A DNA stretch of 64,000 nucleotides from a bacterium BMS3Bbin14 (GTDB taxonomy: Bacteria > Desulfobacterota > Desulfobulbia > Desulfobulbales > Desulfobulbaceae), in assembly GCA_002897615.1 (NCBI GenBank), contig BDTX01000011.1:248001-312000 (forward strand). Reading direction: 5' to 3'. Below are positions 26,759 through 36,019 of this stretch, piece by piece (positions within the stretch are counted from its first letter, which is position 1; each line of letters starts with the position of its first letter). Both the position numbers and the translations under genes were made by a program. A model generated the notes under the pieces. That model worked only from the letters and a program-made list of their open reading frames with translations, was not told the origin of the DNA and did no database searches.

Positions 26759-26978
26759 CCTGGATCCGTGAGCGTTCGAGAATGGTGCAGATGCAAGGCG
26801 GCAACGATGTTGATTATCCTGGTGTGATATCAAGGAGTTGTCAACGCAGCAGATGCGCCGTTATCGGACGCCCCGCAGGGCGGCGCGGTGAAGGCCAGGA
26901 AATGCATTTATTTGACATGTAATACAATAAATTCCAGATATTGCATGAAGCATAATCTCAAGCCGTCACGGATTCAGG
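26759..26978 (+). mobile_element. MITE-like element, family 1, long form (220 bp)
   Basis: Complete copy with ends CCTGGATCCGTGA and TCACGGATTCAGG. Flanks TTTTA and TTTTT match at four of five positions, an eroded target duplication in a T-rich site. It lies between the TlpA-like gene and a small exported protein gene. Confidence 0.85.
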
Positions 26979-27077
26979 TTTTTATTGACAATGCCAGGTT
27001 AAACTTTTATATTTTTTTGTGGTTGCAGAAAAATTGGACGGGAACGATTTTCAATTTAATCTGAGAAGGAGAAAATT

Positions 27078-27281
27078 ATGAAGAAATTGGTAACGGCATT
27101 AATGGTTGCGGCTTTCACCCTGAGTGTGGCTGGGTTTGCAATGGCAAGAGAGGTAAGATGCACCGTAAACAGCGTCAGTGGCCACACCGTCACCATGACC
27201 TGCAGAAAGGCCGACAGACTGAAAGCCGGTGACAAAGTAAAAGTTAAAACTGTCGTGAAGCGAGCCCTGGAAGGTTGCTGA
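27078..27281 (+). CDS. Small exported protein of unknown function
   Basis: A 67-residue protein with an AGAAGGAG ribosome-binding site before its ATG. A signal peptide of about 23 residues (MKKLVTALMV...GFAMA) would leave a mature peptide of ~44 residues. That peptide is basic with three cysteines (C28, C42, C67) and a strand pattern EVRCTVNSVSGHTVTMTCRK followed by LKAGDKVKVKTVV, which looks like a small beta-barrel or OB-type fold. I cannot name a family. A strong terminator follows at once, so it is a monocistronic transcript. Confidence 0.75.
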   Translation: MKKLVTALMVAAFTLSVAGFAMAREVRCTVNSVSGHTVTMTCRKADRLKAGDKVKVKTVVKRALEGC

Positions 27282-27310
27282 ACGACAGGACGTTTTTTTC
27301 TTATTGCAAA

Positions 27311-27352
27311 GAGCCGGTTGATGACAGGAGTCATCAACCGGCTCTTTTTTTG
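27311..27352 (+). terminator. Strong intrinsic terminator
   Basis: A perfect 15-base stem (GAGCCGGTTGATGAC / GTCATCAACCGGCTC) with a 4-base loop, followed by a T-run. It lies 30 bases after the stop of the small exported protein gene. Confidence 0.95.
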
Positions 27353-27381
27353 TTTTTTTTTGCAGTTCCGCATGGATTTTA

Positions 27382-27536
27382 CCTGAATTCGTGAGCGTTC
27401 GGGAACGCAGCAGCTACGCCGTTATCGGGTGGACCGCTGGGCGGCGTGGTGAAACCGGAAAATACGTTTATTCGGCAATAATGCAATAAATTCTATATAT
27501 TGCATGGAATATCTCTCAAACCGTCACGGATTCAAG
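27382..27536 (+). mobile_element. MITE family 1, medium form (155 bp)
   Basis: Starts CCTGAATTCGTGAGCGTTCGGGAAC, then continues directly with GCAGCAGCTACGCC, skipping about 62 bases present in long copies. It ends CGTCACGGATTCAAG. The same junction recurs in the copy at 59657. No clear target duplication. Confidence 0.82.
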
Positions 27537-27761
27537 TGTATAATAAAGGCTGTTTCACTCGGCAATATGCCGGGGCGGACTCCATGTCCCGGCAAGCGCT
27601 AACTGACGCATCTTGCTCGTCCTTTGGTGTTATTTGTCACTTGACATGACACTGGTTCCGGCCCGTATCGTAACTGGTGTCTGGCCGGAAACGAGGTTTT
27701 TTATCCGGCCCGGCCTTTTTTTATTTTATTTTTTTGTTTATATCGTTGATGGGAGTTTTAT

Positions 27762-28454
27762 ATGGATCCGCAGACATTGCCTGCCGCCGAGCAGGTTATT
27801 TATCAGAAAATAAAGAATGAATATCAGGTCGCCTTTGAGCCGCTGAAACTTGGTGCGGTCCGGCTGAACCTATTGCAGGTGACGGATCTGGAACCGTTGC
27901 TTGAGGGCAAGGATCCGTTTAAAAATGTTGCGGATTTTCCGTTTTGGGTCAAGTTGTGGGAAGCCGCCATTGTGCTGGCTCATTTTTTGACCGGTCAGGA
28001 GCTCAAACCAGGGACCACGATGCTGGAGCTGGGCGCGGGGCTGGGCGCTCCGGGTCTGGCCGCCGCCGCCGCCGGCTGTACGGTAACGCTGTCGGATTAC
28101 GAGGAACGGATCCTTGATTTTGAACGGGTGAGTGCCGCCGCCAGCAAGCTGGATAATGTCGGCTTCGAGATGCTTGACTGGAAGAATCCCCCCGATCTGC
28201 CGCGGTTTGATATTATCGCCGGGGCGGAGATTTTGTTCAGGGAAGAGTTTTTCGCCCCGTTGCTGGATGTTTTGCGCCGGACACTCAAACCTGACGGAGT
28301 CGTTTACCTGGCCCACGATGCAAAACGTAACAGCCTGAAGCCGTTTTTGGAGATGGCTGAAGCCGAATACAAGATTTCGGCTTCAAAACGGACCTTGAAG
28401 AGCCTTGACGAAGACAAGGTGATTGTGCTCAACAGGTTAATCCCTCGAAACTGA
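27762..28454 (+). CDS. Class I SAM-dependent methyltransferase (protein-lysine type)
   Basis: A 230-residue methyltransferase. The SAM-binding motif I is MLELGAGLGAPGLAAAAAG, with the acidic loop TLSDYEERILDF and a motif II/III region FDIIAGAEILF. The upstream FPFWVKLWEAAIVLA segment and overall layout match the Methyltransf_16 group, which includes protein lysine methyltransferases. The substrate is not predictable. The ~220 bases upstream, after a MITE, hold no gene. A further MITE starts 11 bases after the stop. Confidence 0.8.
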   Translation: MDPQTLPAAEQVIYQKIKNEYQVAFEPLKLGAVRLNLLQVTDLEPLLEGKDPFKNVADFPFWVKLWEAAIVLAHFLTGQELKPGTTMLELGAGLGAPGLAAAAAGCTVTLSDYEERILDFERVSAAASKLDNVGFEMLDWKNPPDLPRFDIIAGAEILFREEFFAPLLDVLRRTLKPDGVVYLAHDAKRNSLKPFLEMAEAEYKISASKRTLKSLDEDKVIVLNRLIPRN

Positions 28455-28464
28455 ATTGTTTTAA

Positions 28465-28707
28465 TCTGAATCCGTGAGCGTTCGAGAACGGTGCAGATGC
28501 AGATAGCGAGCCTGCGAGACCTTCGAGGCGGCAACGATGTCGATTATCCTGGTGTGATATCAACGAGTTGCCAACACAGCAGATGCGCTGTTATCGGGCG
28601 CCCCGCAGGGCGGCGCGGTGAAGAGTATAAAATGCATTTATTCGTCAATAATGCAATAAATTCCACATATTGCCTGGAATATTGCCTCAAGCCGTCACGG
28701 ATTCAGG
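28465..28707 (+). mobile_element. MITE family 1, long form with a small insertion (243 bp)
   Basis: Ends TCTGAATCCGTGA and TCACGGATTCAGG, with a perfect 5-bp flanking repeat TTTAA (28460-28464 and 28708-28712). It carries about 24 extra bases near its left end (around 28503-28526) relative to other long copies. Its right end lies eight bases before the likely start codon of the siroheme gene and provides that gene's only SD-like AGG. Confidence 0.92.
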
Positions 28708-28714
28708 TTTAATT

Positions 28715-29380
28715 TTGTATCCCGTCTGCCTGAACATTACCGGAAAACTTTGTATCGTTATCGGCGGCGGCACTGTCGCCCGGCGCAAGGTCCACAGCCT
28801 CCTCGCCGACAGGGCCACGGTGCGGGTGATCAGCCCCGGACTCACGAAAGAGCTGGCCGAGCTGGCGGCTCAGGGCGAGATCGAGTGGCGGAACAAATCG
28901 TACCAGGACGATGACCTGCGGGGCGCCTTTCTCGTCTTTGCGGCAACGGATAATCGCGAGGTCCAGGAGGCAATCTGCCGGCAGGCGCGGTCAAACGGCC
29001 AGCTGGTGAACGTGGCGGATGACCCGGAATGCTGCAGCTTCCAGGTGCCGGCCACGGTGCGGCGCGGCGACCTGACCCTGGCGGTTGCCACTCATGGCCG
29101 GAGCCCGGCCGTGGCGGCCATGATCCGGCAGCAACTGGAGGACGAGTTCGGGCCCGAATATCAGACTCTGCTTGAGCTGATGTCGATGATCCGCAAACAT
29201 GTCCTGGCCGGGAACGAGAGCGAGGAAGAGAAAAAAAACCTGTATAAAAATGTATTGCACAGGGATATAATTCTCTGGCTTCGAACCGGGCAGAAGGACA
29301 GGCTGCGCCGGCACCTGCGGGAGGTGCTGGGGCCGGAATTTATTTTTGAGCTGGAGGGACCGGGACAGGATATTTTATGA
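28715..29380 (+). CDS. Precorrin-2 dehydrogenase / sirohydrochlorin ferrochelatase-type protein
   Basis: NAD-dependent enzyme of siroheme (and heme d1 or alternative heme) synthesis, homologous to Met8 and the N-terminal part of CysG. From a TTG at 28715 it has about 221 residues and reads YPVCLNITGKLCIVIGGGTVARRKV, matching the family beginning and NAD-binding motif. It continues with LVFAATDNREVQ, VNVADDPECCSFQVPA and LTLAVATHGRSPA. No ATG start exists: the frame runs back into a MITE whose terminal CAGG lies seven bases before the TTG. It overlaps the next gene by four bases, making a siroheme-ccsA-hemA operon. Confidence 0.9.
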   Translation: MYPVCLNITGKLCIVIGGGTVARRKVHSLLADRATVRVISPGLTKELAELAAQGEIEWRNKSYQDDDLRGAFLVFAATDNREVQEAICRQARSNGQLVNVADDPECCSFQVPATVRRGDLTLAVATHGRSPAVAAMIRQQLEDEFGPEYQTLLELMSMIRKHVLAGNESEEEKKNLYKNVLHRDIILWLRTGQKDRLRRHLREVLGPEFIFELEGPGQDIL

Positions 29381-30195
29381 GTTACCTGTTGTTTCAAATT
29401 ACTTTTGCCGCCTATTTCCTGGCGACCGCCGCCTATATTGTTTTTTTTGTCTCGCAAAAGAGGCGGGTCCGGATCATCGCCCGCACGATTTTTCTCGTGG
29501 CCGCCATTCTGCATACCCTCAATATCCTGGCCCGTTACCTTGAGGCCGGTCACATCCCTATTACCAGCTATCACGAAACCGTTTCCTTTTTTGCCTGGTC
29601 TATTGCCTGGAGTTATCTGTTGTTTCGCTGGCGCTATACGATCAAGAATTTCGGTACTTTTGTCAGTGTCCTGACCTTGCTGCTGATGTTTATGGCCGCC
29701 ATGGCCTCCCGTGAGATCCTGCCCCTGGTACCGGCCCTGCAAAGCTGGTGGCTGCCGGTCCATGCCTCTATCGCCCTGGTTGCGGATGGCTTTCTGGCCC
29801 TTGCCTGTATCGGCGGCATCATGTACCTCCTGCAGGAACGGGAGATCAAGCGCAAGCGATTCGGTCTCTTTTATTCGCGCCTGCCCTCTCTTGAGGCGCT
29901 GGACAGGCTCAATTACCAATGCCTCAGCGTCGGCTTTCCCTTGATGACCCTGGGGATTATTGCCGGTTCTATCTGGGCCAAGCAGGCCTGGGGCTCATAC
30001 TGGCAATGGGATCCCAAGGAAACCTGGTCTCTCATTACCTGGCTGCTCTATGCCGCCCTGGTCCATCAGCGTTTTACCGTGGGTTGGCGGGGGCGGCGGG
30101 CGGCCATTATGTCTATCGTGGCTTTTCTCGCAGTGCTCTTTACTCTCTGGGGCGTAACCTTTCTCTTGCAAGGGGTGCATACCTATGCCGCATGA
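29377..30195 (+). CDS. CcsA-type cytochrome c biogenesis membrane protein
   Basis: A 272-residue integral membrane protein with about eight transmembrane helices. The tryptophan-rich heme-handling motif WGSYWQWDPKETWSLITW (about residues 205-222) defines the CcsA/CcmC/CcmF group. Conserved histidines (YHETVSF, VHASIALV, VHQRFTVGW) could ligate heme. It transports or presents heme for cytochrome c assembly. In many bacteria a CcsA-like protein called HemX sits beside hemA and affects GluTR levels, so that alternative remains. It overlaps the upstream gene by four bases and hemA by eleven. Confidence 0.9.
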   Translation: MSYLLFQITFAAYFLATAAYIVFFVSQKRRVRIIARTIFLVAAILHTLNILARYLEAGHIPITSYHETVSFFAWSIAWSYLLFRWRYTIKNFGTFVSVLTLLLMFMAAMASREILPLVPALQSWWLPVHASIALVADGFLALACIGGIMYLLQEREIKRKRFGLFYSRLPSLEALDRLNYQCLSVGFPLMTLGIIAGSIWAKQAWGSYWQWDPKETWSLITWLLYAALVHQRFTVGWRGRRAAIMSIVAFLAVLFTLWGVTFLLQGVHTYAA

Positions 30196-31477
30196 TTCAA
30201 TAGTGCTGCTGGGCGTCAATCATAAGACGACACCCCTGGAGGTCAGGGAAAAAATAGCGCTGTCCGGGGGATACGACGAGCCGCTGGCCTCCCTGGCTTC
30301 CGTGGACGGGCTGAACGAGTATTATCTCCTGTCCACCTGCAACCGGGTGGAAGTGCTTTTTGCAACCGGGGACCCTGAGCGGACCAAGGGCCGGGTGCTG
30401 GATATGCTCTTCGGCGATACCGTGACCGCCGAGGACGCGAATCACTACGTTTACTGTTATGAAGATGAAGAGGCCGTCCGGCATCTGCTGATGGTTGCCG
30501 CCAGCCTTGATTCCATGATTGTCGGCGAGGCGCAGATCCTGGGCCAGTTGAAAGAGGCTTACCGCTATGCGGCGCAGAAGCGGACCTGCGGCCTGATCCT
30601 GAACCGGCTGCTGCGCAAATCATTTTCCGTTGCCAAGCGGGTCCGTACCGAGACCCGGATCGGCTCCAATGCCGTGTCGATCAGCTACGCCGCGGTCGAA
30701 TTGTCCCGCAAGATTTTCGGCCAGTTACAGGGTAAAGCGGTCATGCTGGTCGGGGCCGGCGAGATGGCCGAGCTGGCGGCCGAACACCTGGTCGGGCAGG
30801 GAGTCTCGGATGTCGTGGTGGCCAACCGGACCCTTGAGCGGGCCGTCAAGCTGGCCCGCCGTTTTAACGGCCGGGCGGTCTCCCTGGAGGAGTTGGTTGG
30901 TCAGCTCGCGGCCGTGGATATTATCATCAGTTCCACCGGGTCTCCGGGGCTTATCCTCAATAAAGACGAAGTGAAGTCGGTGATGCGCGAGCGCCGTAAT
31001 CAGCCGCTCTTTTTTATCGATATTGCCGTGCCCCGGGATCTTGACCCGGGCATCAATGACCTGGATAACGTCTATCTCTATGACATTGACGACCTGCAGA
31101 GTGTTGTGGAGATGAACAAGGCGGAACGTGATGTCGAGGCGGTCAAGGCGGAGCGGATCGTCGCCGAGGAGGCCCTGAAGTTTAAATGCTGGCTGGATAA
31201 TATGGAGGTGACTCCAACCATTATCGCCCTGCGGAAAGAGGCCGAGCATATCTGCCGGGCCGAACTGGACAAGACCTTCGGCCGCCTGAAGAACATCAGC
31301 CCCGGAGACCGGCGGGCCATTGAAAAGATGGCCGATTCCATTGTTTCAAAAATTCTCTACCATCCCATGCAGTTCCTGAAAGGCGGCAACACCCGGCTGG
31401 ATCGCTGCGAAAAGATTAACACGGTGCGTAATCTCTTCCGTCTCGATGACGATAACGGACCGATTCGGGAGCCATAA
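30185..31477 (+). CDS. hemA: Glutamyl-tRNA reductase
   Basis: First committed step of C5 tetrapyrrole synthesis: reduces glutamyl-tRNA to glutamate-1-semialdehyde. It has 430 residues. The N-terminal catalytic domain has GVNHKTTPLEVREKIA and the active-site cysteine in LLSTCNRVEV. The NADPH domain has MLVGAGEMAELAAEHL and DIIISSTGSPG. The C-terminal helical dimerisation domain ends the protein. It starts inside ccsA and its stop shares a base with the next start, indicating strict translational coupling through the operon. Confidence 0.96.
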   Translation: MPHDSIVLLGVNHKTTPLEVREKIALSGGYDEPLASLASVDGLNEYYLLSTCNRVEVLFATGDPERTKGRVLDMLFGDTVTAEDANHYVYCYEDEEAVRHLLMVAASLDSMIVGEAQILGQLKEAYRYAAQKRTCGLILNRLLRKSFSVAKRVRTETRIGSNAVSISYAAVELSRKIFGQLQGKAVMLVGAGEMAELAAEHLVGQGVSDVVVANRTLERAVKLARRFNGRAVSLEELVGQLAAVDIIISSTGSPGLILNKDEVKSVMRERRNQPLFFIDIAVPRDLDPGINDLDNVYLYDIDDLQSVVEMNKAERDVEAVKAERIVAEEALKFKCWLDNMEVTPTIIALRKEAEHICRAELDKTFGRLKNISPGDRRAIEKMADSIVSKILYHPMQFLKGGNTRLDRCEKINTVRNLFRLDDDNGPIREP

Positions 31478-31974
31478 TGGCGGAAGACCGGGAAGTCATT
31501 TTGGCGGACGAGGTGCTTATTGTCCGTAATTCGGGTGAAATCCCCGAGATCGCCTTGCACGGCAGTCTCTATTACCTGACCGAGGATGAAAACGGGCCGC
31601 GGTTCCGCCTGCGGGATGATGAACTGCAAAGCCTGTACGATGCGGCCCTGGCCCGGGCAAGAGAGATCGTGCTGCGTGATCTCGATCCTGCAAACCGGGA
31701 TCTGCGCCTGTATCGCGGGGTGGCCCGCACCATTGTTAACTGGTGGCGTCTCCAGAATCTCTGCCGGCGGATTAAGCGTGACTGTCCGGGGTTCAGGGAG
31801 GTTGTGACCTGTGCCCTGCTTGATTTCTTTCACCAGGAAATAAACGAAGTTACAGCCGGTGCCCGGCCCTCGTCGGTCAACTGCAGTGCGGCCGACCTCC
31901 ATGCCTTTGTCCGCGACCTGCATATTTCCCCGGCGGCCCTGCCGGCCGGCTGGCAGGATCTCTGTCGGGAATAG
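31477..31974 (+). CDS. Hypothetical protein at the end of the hemA operon
   Basis: A 165-residue soluble acidic protein starting at the last base of hemA (TAATG overlap). There is no signal peptide, membrane helix or recognised motif. It is helical in character (LYDAALARAREIVLRDLDPANRDLRLYRGVARTI) and contains four cysteines without a metal-binding spacing. Tight coupling to hemA argues for a real gene and perhaps a heme-related function, but I cannot assign one. A bidirectional terminator follows about 160 bases downstream. Confidence 0.7.
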   Translation: MAEDREVILADEVLIVRNSGEIPEIALHGSLYYLTEDENGPRFRLRDDELQSLYDAALARAREIVLRDLDPANRDLRLYRGVARTIVNWWRLQNLCRRIKRDCPGFREVVTCALLDFFHQEINEVTAGARPSSVNCSAADLHAFVRDLHISPAALPAGWQDLCRE

Positions 31975-32136
31975 GGCCGAGTTCTTCTTCCTCCTTTTTT
32001 CCGGGCCGGTTATGCTCGCCGCTCTTTGCGGCTCATGGCCCGGTTTCCTTCGATCATCCCGCTAATTATTCAGTTGCTTGTCTCCCGGCGATCAGGCCGC
32101 CTCTTGTATCCATGAGCAAAAAAACGGCAATTAAAT

Positions 32137-32176
32137 AAAAAAAGGCCCCGGCGGAGCAAATCCGCCGGGGCCTTTT
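32137..32176. terminator. Bidirectional intrinsic terminator between the hemA operon and nifJ
   Basis: A perfect 16-base stem (AAAAGGCCCCGGCGGA / TCCGCCGGGGCCTTTT) with a 5-base loop. A and T runs on both sides make it functional in both directions. Confidence 0.93.
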
Positions 32177-32192
32177 CGTCTGGGTTTCAGGT

Positions 32193-32240
32193 GTATCTCA
32201 TCACGGGGTACGTAACGATACGTTTTTATTAAGCTCAATA
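32193..32240 (+). repeat. 48-bp dispersed repeat, copy 1
   Basis: About 48 bases (GTATCTCATCACGGGGTACG onward) recur at 54301 with only two differences. It holds the short palindrome GTATC/GATAC and abuts a GTAAGCC-ended hairpin on its right. Confidence 0.75.
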
Positions 32241-32242
32241 CT

Positions 32243-32350
32243 GTAAGCCGACACAGGTGCCCCAGCTTTGTGCAGGCACGCTTGGTCGCTATAGCCCCTC
32301 TATGCGGGCAAGCGTGACCGTGCAAAGATGGGGTGCCTGTGCCGGCTTAC
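32243..32350 (+). mobile_element. GTAAGCC-ended hairpin element, copy 1 (108 bp)
   Basis: Begins GTAAGCCGACACAGG and ends GCCGGCTTAC. Almost the whole element folds into one imperfect hairpin. The GTAAGC ends resemble IS66-type termini, and GATGGGGTGC near the right end is also found in the 152-bp elements. No target duplication was found. It lies 15 bases from the nifJ stop. Confidence 0.7.
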
Positions 32351-32364
32351 TTTCAGGCCGGGGT

Positions 32365-35300
32365 TCAGCCCTCTTCAAGTGCCTTGAAACGGCCCTTGAG
32401 GAATTTCCAGGCCTTTTCCACGTCCTTCTGGGACAGGGCCATCAGTTGCTCCGCATGGTCCGGGTTGGACATTTTCAGCATCCGGTAGCGGTTCTCGCCC
32501 AGGGCATAGTCGGCAAAGGTGATGGTCGGTTCCTTGGAATCGATGATCAGGGGGTTCTTGCCCTTTTCTTCCAGCTCCGGATTATAGCGGTAAAGCGGCC
32601 AATGGCCGCAGGCAACGGCCTTTTTCTGCTGCTCCAGGCCGAGGGCCATGTTCAGGCCGTGGTTGATGCAGTGGGCATAGGCGATAATAATGGACGGGCC
32701 GTCATAGGCCTCGGCCTCGTTGACCGCCTTGACCAGCTGTTGGGGGTCTGCTCCCAGCGCTACCCGGGCGACATAGATGTTGCCGTAGGTGGAGAAGATC
32801 ATGCCCATGTCTTTTTTGGGCATCTTCTTGCCGCCGGCGGCGAACTGGGCCACGGCCGCGCGCGGGGTGGCCTTGGACATCTGGCCGCCGGTGTTGGAGT
32901 AGACCTCGGTGTCGAGTACCAGGACATTGACGTTCTCGCCGGAAGCCAGGACATGGTCCAGGCCGCCGTAGCCGATGTCATAGGCCCAGCCGTCACCGCC
33001 AAAGATCCACACGGATTTTTTCACCAGGTAATCGGCCACATGAAAAAGTCGTTTGGCCACGGCGCCTTTGCTGCCTGCCAGTTTCTTTTTCAGATCGGCA
33101 ACCCGGTCACGCTGGGTCTCGATTTCGTCCTGGGTCTTCTGGCTTGCCGTTACCAGTTTTTCGGCGACTTTTTTGCTGATCAGCTTTTCGGCCACGGCCA
33201 CGTCAAGCAGTTCCGTTGCCTGGTGGGCCAGCTTGTTCACCGAGGTGCGCATGCCAAGGCCGAATTCGGCATTGTCCTCGAACAGCGAATTGGACCAGGC
33301 CGGCCCGCGGCCGTCGGCCCGCTTGGCGTACGGGGTGGTGGGCAGGTTGCCGCCATAGATGGAGGAACAGCCGGTGGCGTTGGCAATCAACATCCGGTCG
33401 CCGAACAGCTGGGTCACCAGCTTGATGTACGGGGTCTCGCCGCAACCGGCGCAGGCGCCCGAGAACTCGAAGAGCGGCCGCTTGAGCTGGCTGCCCTTGA
33501 TGGTGGCCGGATTGATCAGGGCGTTGTCGACTTCGGGCAGGTCCAGGAAGACCTTCCAGTTATTGGACTCACGTGCTCTCACCGTCTCGTTGTTGGCAAT
33601 CATCTTGAGAGCGGCCTCGTCGGTTTTCTTGCCGTCCTGGTCCTTTTTCCGGGCCGGGCAGGTGCGGACACAGAGGGTACAGCCGACACAGTCCTCGGTG
33701 GAGACCTGGATGGTAAATTTCATATCCTTGAAGTCTTTACCGACCGCATCCGCTGTCTTGAAGAATTTGCCGGCCTTGGCCTTTTTCAGGTCGGCCGGTT
33801 TGACGATCTTCAAGCGGATACAGGCATGGGGACAGACCATGGCGCAACGACCGCACTGGATACAGGTATCGGGGTCCCACTCGGGCACCTGGACCGAGAT
33901 GTTCCGTTTTTCCCACTGGGTGGTCGCGGTCGGCCAGCGGCCGTCGGCCGGGATCTGGGAAACCTTCAATTCGTCACCCTTGCCCTCGATCATCTTGGCC
34001 GTGACCTCCTTGACAAAGTCCGGTGCCTCGTCGGGGACCGTGGGGGGCAGTTCATGGCCGTTGATCTGGTTGGGCAGCGGGACCTCGACGATGTTGTTGA
34101 TCGCCGCATCAACGGCCTCGTAGTTCATGTGGACGACCTTGTCGCCCTTCTTGCCGTAGGTTTTTTTGATGGCGTCCTTGATGGCCTTGATGGCCTCGTC
34201 TTTTTTCAGGATCCCGGAGATCAGGAAGAAGGCGGTCTGCATGATCATGTTGATCCGGGCGCCGAGACCCAGGGACTGCGCCAGGGTGATGGCATCGATG
34301 ATGTAGAATTTGGCGTTTTTGTCGATCAGTTGCTTTTGCACTTTGGCCGGCAGATGCTTCCAGACTTCATCCTTGGAATAGGGAGAGGTCAGCAGAAAGG
34401 TGCCGCCGTCCTCCAGGTTGGCCAGCATGTCGTAGTTGTCCAGGAAGGTGAAGTTGTGACAGGCGACAAAGCTTGCCTTGTTGATCAGGTACGGGGCCAT
34501 GATCTGGTTTTCACCGAAGCGCAGGTGAGAGACCGTCATGGAGCCGGACTTCTTGGAGTCGTAGACAAAGTAGCCCTGGGCCGAGTTATCGGTCTCGGTG
34601 CCGATGATTTTAATGGTGTTCTTGTTGGCGCCGACCGTGCCGTCGGAACCCAGGCCGTAGAACATGGCCCGGTAGACATTGCCGGTCTCGATGTTGAAGG
34701 AGCTGTCGTAATCAAGACTGCTGAAGGTGACATCGTCGTGCGGACCGACACAGAAGTGATTTTTCGGCGCCATGGCCGCCATGTTGTCGAATACGGCCTT
34801 GACCATGGCCGGGCTGAATTCGGCCGAACCGAGACCGTAACGGCCGGAGAGGATCAGGGGCATGAACAGGGTGGGGTTGGCCTCAACCGCCTCGCCGATG
34901 GCGGCGCGAATATCAAGATACAGCGGCTCGCCGATGGAACCCGGTTCCTTGGTGCGGTCCAGGACCGTGATGCGCTCCACGGTTTTCGGCAGGGCGTTGA
35001 CCATGGCCCTGGCATCAAAGGGCCGGTAGAGCCGGACGATAACCATGCCTGTTTTTACGCCCTGGGTTGCCAGGTAATCGATCGTGGCTGCCGCGGTTTC
35101 AGCGCCGGAGCCCATGATTACGATTACATCGGTGGCATCGGGGGCGCCGTGGTAATCAAAGAGATGGTAACAGCGGCCGGTGAGGGCGGCGAATTTGTCC
35201 ATGGTCTCCTGCACGATGGCCGGCGTGGCATTGTAATACTTGTTTACGGTCTCGCGGCCGGTGAAGTAAACATCCGGGTTTTGAGCCGTACCCGACATGG

Positions 35301-35940
35301 AGGGACGATCCGGGGTCAGGGCGCGTTCACGGTGGGCAATGACCAGGTCCTCGTCGACGATCTCTTTCATGTCGTCATAGCTCAACTGTTCCATCTTCTG
35401 GATTTCATGCGAGGTCCGGAAGCCGTCAAAGAAATGCATGAACGGAATGCGGGAGGCCAGGGAAGCCTGGGTGGAAATCAGGGCAAAGTCCTGGGCTTCC
35501 TGCACGTTCTTGGAACATAACATGGCCCAGCCGGTCTGGCGGGCGGCCATGACATCGCCATGGTCGCCGAAAATGGACAGTCCCTGGGCCGCGAGGGAAC
35601 GGGCCGTGATGTGAAAGACCGCCACGGTCAGCTCGCCGGCGATTTTATACATATTGGGAATCATCAACAGCAGTCCCTGGGATGCCGTAAAGGTGGTGCA
35701 GATAGCACCGGTGAGCAGGGAGCCGTGCAGGGAGCCGGCCACGCCGCCTTCGGACTGCATCTGGGAGATAACCGGGATGGAACCCCAGATGTTTTCCTGC
35801 TTGGCATTGGCCTTGGCATCCGCTTCCGCCGCCATGGGGGAGGAAGGCGTGATGGGATAAATAGTGATGACCTCGCTGATGGCATATGCCACATGGGTAC
35901 ATGCCTGGTTGGCGTCAATGGTGACCATTTTTCGCGACAT
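32365..35940 (-). CDS. nifJ: Pyruvate:ferredoxin (flavodoxin) oxidoreductase
   Basis: Oxidatively decarboxylates pyruvate with CoA to acetyl-CoA, CO2 and two low-potential electrons. The single 1191-residue chain has all domains: the alpha/pyruvate-binding part (ITIYPITPSSPMAAEADA), the gamma domain, a two-cluster ferredoxin domain (CIQCGRCAMVCPHAC and CVGCTLCVRTCP), and the TPP domain with CAGCGETPY, ATGCSSIYGGNLPTTPYA and FGGDGWAYDIGYGGLDHV. AAGGAG precedes the ATG. It is monocistronic, ending before the shared terminator. The ferredoxin at 44740 is a plausible acceptor (inference). A long antisense frame here is a shadow. Confidence 0.97.
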   Translation of the reverse strand: MSRKMVTIDANQACTHVAYAISEVITIYPITPSSPMAAEADAKANAKQENIWGSIPVISQMQSEGGVAGSLHGSLLTGAICTTFTASQGLLLMIPNMYKIAGELTVAVFHITARSLAAQGLSIFGDHGDVMAARQTGWAMLCSKNVQEAQDFALISTQASLASRIPFMHFFDGFRTSHEIQKMEQLSYDDMKEIVDEDLVIAHRERALTPDRPSMSGTAQNPDVYFTGRETVNKYYNATPAIVQETMDKFAALTGRCYHLFDYHGAPDATDVIVIMGSGAETAAATIDYLATQGVKTGMVIVRLYRPFDARAMVNALPKTVERITVLDRTKEPGSIGEPLYLDIRAAIGEAVEANPTLFMPLILSGRYGLGSAEFSPAMVKAVFDNMAAMAPKNHFCVGPHDDVTFSSLDYDSSFNIETGNVYRAMFYGLGSDGTVGANKNTIKIIGTETDNSAQGYFVYDSKKSGSMTVSHLRFGENQIMAPYLINKASFVACHNFTFLDNYDMLANLEDGGTFLLTSPYSKDEVWKHLPAKVQKQLIDKNAKFYIIDAITLAQSLGLGARINMIMQTAFFLISGILKKDEAIKAIKDAIKKTYGKKGDKVVHMNYEAVDAAINNIVEVPLPNQINGHELPPTVPDEAPDFVKEVTAKMIEGKGDELKVSQIPADGRWPTATTQWEKRNISVQVPEWDPDTCIQCGRCAMVCPHACIRLKIVKPADLKKAKAGKFFKTADAVGKDFKDMKFTIQVSTEDCVGCTLCVRTCPARKKDQDGKKTDEAALKMIANNETVRARESNNWKVFLDLPEVDNALINPATIKGSQLKRPLFEFSGACAGCGETPYIKLVTQLFGDRMLIANATGCSSIYGGNLPTTPYAKRADGRGPAWSNSLFEDNAEFGLGMRTSVNKLAHQATELLDVAVAEKLISKKVAEKLVTASQKTQDEIETQRDRVADLKKKLAGSKGAVAKRLFHVADYLVKKSVWIFGGDGWAYDIGYGGLDHVLASGENVNVLVLDTEVYSNTGGQMSKATPRAAVAQFAAGGKKMPKKDMGMIFSTYGNIYVARVALGADPQQLVKAVNEAEAYDGPSIIIAYAHCINHGLNMALGLEQQKKAVACGHWPLYRYNPELEEKGKNPLIIDSKEPTITFADYALGENRYRMLKMSNPDHAEQLMALSQKDVEKAWKFLKGRFKALEEG

Positions 35941-36019
35941 TGATTTACTCCTTACTCGCTTTGTTAACTGTTGTCCGGCGTAACCGCCGGAAGAAAAAAT
36001 GATTTTGTATTATATTATT

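Noticed and set aside
27537-27761. Possible tRNA or small RNA upstream of the methyltransferase gene
   Set aside because: No cloverleaf, T-loop sequence or terminator-like end could be found in this ~220-base stretch.
32257-35520. A 1087-codon open frame antisense to nifJ
   Set aside because: It is the mirror of a strongly conserved PFOR coding sequence. The composition is typical of GC-rich shadow frames and there is no recognisable domain.
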